From Nitrospirota bacterium (GTDB taxonomy: Bacteria > Nitrospirota > JAOUDF01), in assembly GCA_029859385.1 (NCBI GenBank), contig JAOUDF010000129.1:1-7311 (forward strand): DNA of 7,311 bases. The letters are read 5' to 3'. The position numbers and the translations under genes were made by a program. Position 1 is the first letter of the stretch; each line of letters starts with the position of its first letter. Below the pieces are notes generated by a model that made no database searches, was not told the origin of the DNA, and worked only from the letters and a program-made list of their open reading frames with translations. Shown here piece after piece: positions 6,600 through 7,311 of this stretch.

Positions 6600-7311
6600 A
6601 CAGAGTTCATGTGGCAAGTGTCTCGCTTATTACCGGCCTGGGCGGGTTTAATGCCACATGGGAAGGGTTGATGTCGGGCAAGTCGGCGATCAAGCCAGTC
6701 ACCCGTTTTGCCGCCGACCGCCTCAACGGAAGCATGGCCACCTGTATCGAAGGGCTGGAAGGAGAGAGGGGGGACCGCTCGCTGGTAGAGCCGATCCTCG
6801 ACCGTCTGTTGGCAGATTTTGGCCCCGTGCCCGCCGACAGCCGATTGATCCTGGCCACGACCAAGGGGGCAATAGACTACATTGAACGCATAAAGCGGGG
6901 TGTTGATGCGGAGACAGAGGGGTTCATGGCAGAAAGTTTGTTGCGAAACATAAGCTGCCGACTCGGTCTGACCGCTACTGCCGGCGGTATAAACATCAAC
7001 GCCGCCTGCGCCTCTTCGACCATCGCCCTCGGCCGGGGTGCGTCTCTGATTGCCCATGGACAGGTAGAGGCGGTAGTGGTCTGCTGCCTTGATTTGGTAA
7101 GTGAGTTCGTATTTTCCGGGTTTTCCGCCCTTCAGGGGCTTTCCCGTGGACCGTGTCGCCCCTTCGACCGCGGTCGCGACGGCCTCACTCTCGGAGAAGG
7201 TGGAGCCGCCTTGCTGCTGATGAGCGAGGGCCGGCTCCGGCGCGAAGACCGGTCGTCCCTTGGGACGATCCTCGGTTGGGGAACGGCCAACGATGCCAAC
7301 CATATCACCGC
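6596..7311 (+). CDS. Beta-ketoacyl-ACP synthase, N-terminal part (runs off the right edge)
   Basis: An open frame of 238 codons with no stop up to the window end. It starts at GTG in a GTGA overlap with the thioesterase stop; the encoded protein opens MNRVHVASVSLITGLG. The thiolase-fold ketosynthase features are clear: ATTKGAIDYIE (87-97), the nucleophile Cys138 in INAACASSTIAL, and CRPFDRGRDGLTLGEGGAAL (187-206), the 'RPFD..r.G...GEGa' motif. ANDANHIT (231-238) is the 'sDa.H.T' segment just before the cut. The Cys is intact, so this is a condensing enzyme rather than a chain length factor. The catalytic Cys comes about 25 residues earlier than in FabF (Cys163), so the N-terminal half is compact. 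It extends the aryl or acyl starter with malonyl-ACP. Which of the APE ketosynthase types it is (ApeO, ApeR or ApeC-like) cannot be decided without the C-terminal half. The first internal ATG (6671) would cut away the first strand, so GTG is preferred. Confidence 0.9.
   Translation, partial: MNRVHVASVSLITGLGGFNATWEGLMSGKSAIKPVTRFAADRLNGSMATCIEGLEGERGDRSLVEPILDRLLADFGPVPADSRLILATTKGAIDYIERIKRGVDAETEGFMAESLLRNISCRLGLTATAGGININAACASSTIALGRGASLIAHGQVEAVVVCCLDLVSEFVFSGFSALQGLSRGPCRPFDRGRDGLTLGEGGAALLLMSEGRLRREDRSSLGTILGWGTANDANHIT

Larger units (their letters stand above)
1..7311 (+). other. Interior of an aryl polyene/flexirubin-type pigment biosynthesis operon
   Basis: Eight genes lie on the same strand and are joined by stop/start overlaps (ATGA at 2059, 5067 and 6138, GTGA at 6596, TGATG at 1611, an 8-nt overlap at 5746) or by a 6-nt gap (2680-2685). 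No terminator or promoter-sized gap is visible. An ammonia lyase, two hotdog dehydratases, a 4HBT thioesterase and a ketosynthase together with a LolA-like protein, MMPL pump and DUF3261-like lipoprotein is the combination known from APE and flexirubin clusters. The assignment rests on gene content read by eye. Carrier protein, ligase and ketoreductase genes are not present here, so the cluster is incomplete at both edges. Confidence 0.85.

Noticed and set aside
6569..7303. Open reading frame of 244 codons on the minus strand
   Set aside because: It lies opposite the ketosynthase, whose sense frame carries unmistakable motifs. The minus-strand product is low in hydrophobic order and shows no family pattern, as expected for an antisense shadow of GC-biased codons.

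Overview
The window is a densely packed stretch of eight co-directional (+ strand) genes, with no untranslated gap longer than the 14 bases before the first start codon. Neighbouring genes overlap by 1 to 8 nt or are separated by at most 6 nt, so this reads as the interior of one long operon. The last gene runs off the right edge, and the left edge starts at a ribosome binding site, so the operon continues in both directions.

The gene set matches the aryl polyene (APE)/flexirubin type of membrane pigment cluster, built around a dissociated type II polyketide/fatty-acid-like synthase. In order it holds: a MIO-dependent aromatic amino acid ammonia lyase (15-1613); an ApeP-like hotdog dehydratase (1613-2062); a secreted LolA-like lipoprotein/lipid carrier (2059-2679); an MMPL/RND-family 12-TM exporter (2686-5070); a DUF3261-like lipoprotein with a lipobox (5067-5753); an ApeI/FabZ-like hotdog dehydratase (5746-6141); a 4HBT-type hotdog thioesterase (6138-6599); and the first 238 codons of a beta-ketoacyl synthase starting at GTG 6596.

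The inferred pathway is as follows. The lyase supplies an aryl-propenoate starter (most likely p-coumarate or cinnamate). Ketosynthases extend it on an acyl carrier protein, the dehydratases set the conjugated double bonds, and the thioesterase edits or releases acyl chains. The LolA-like protein, MMPL pump and lipoprotein carry the finished aryl polyene lipid to the outer membrane. The acyl carrier proteins, aryl-ACP ligase, ketoreductase, chain length factor and acyl/glycosyltransferase are not in this window and would be expected next to it.

The organism is a Gram-negative bacterium: it has a LolA-like protein, an outer-membrane-type lipoprotein and the pump. Moderate GC, strong Shine-Dalgarno sequences and general protein style are compatible with a Geobacter-like member of the Desulfuromonadales, but this is an impression and was not tested.

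The most interesting points are: (1) the two dehydratase-like proteins each appear to lack a different half of the hotdog His/acid dyad, suggesting a shared active site; (2) the lyase has mixed histidine-lyase and tyrosine/phenylalanine-lyase specificity residues; (3) the ketosynthase uses a GTG start in a GTGA overlap and is easily missed.
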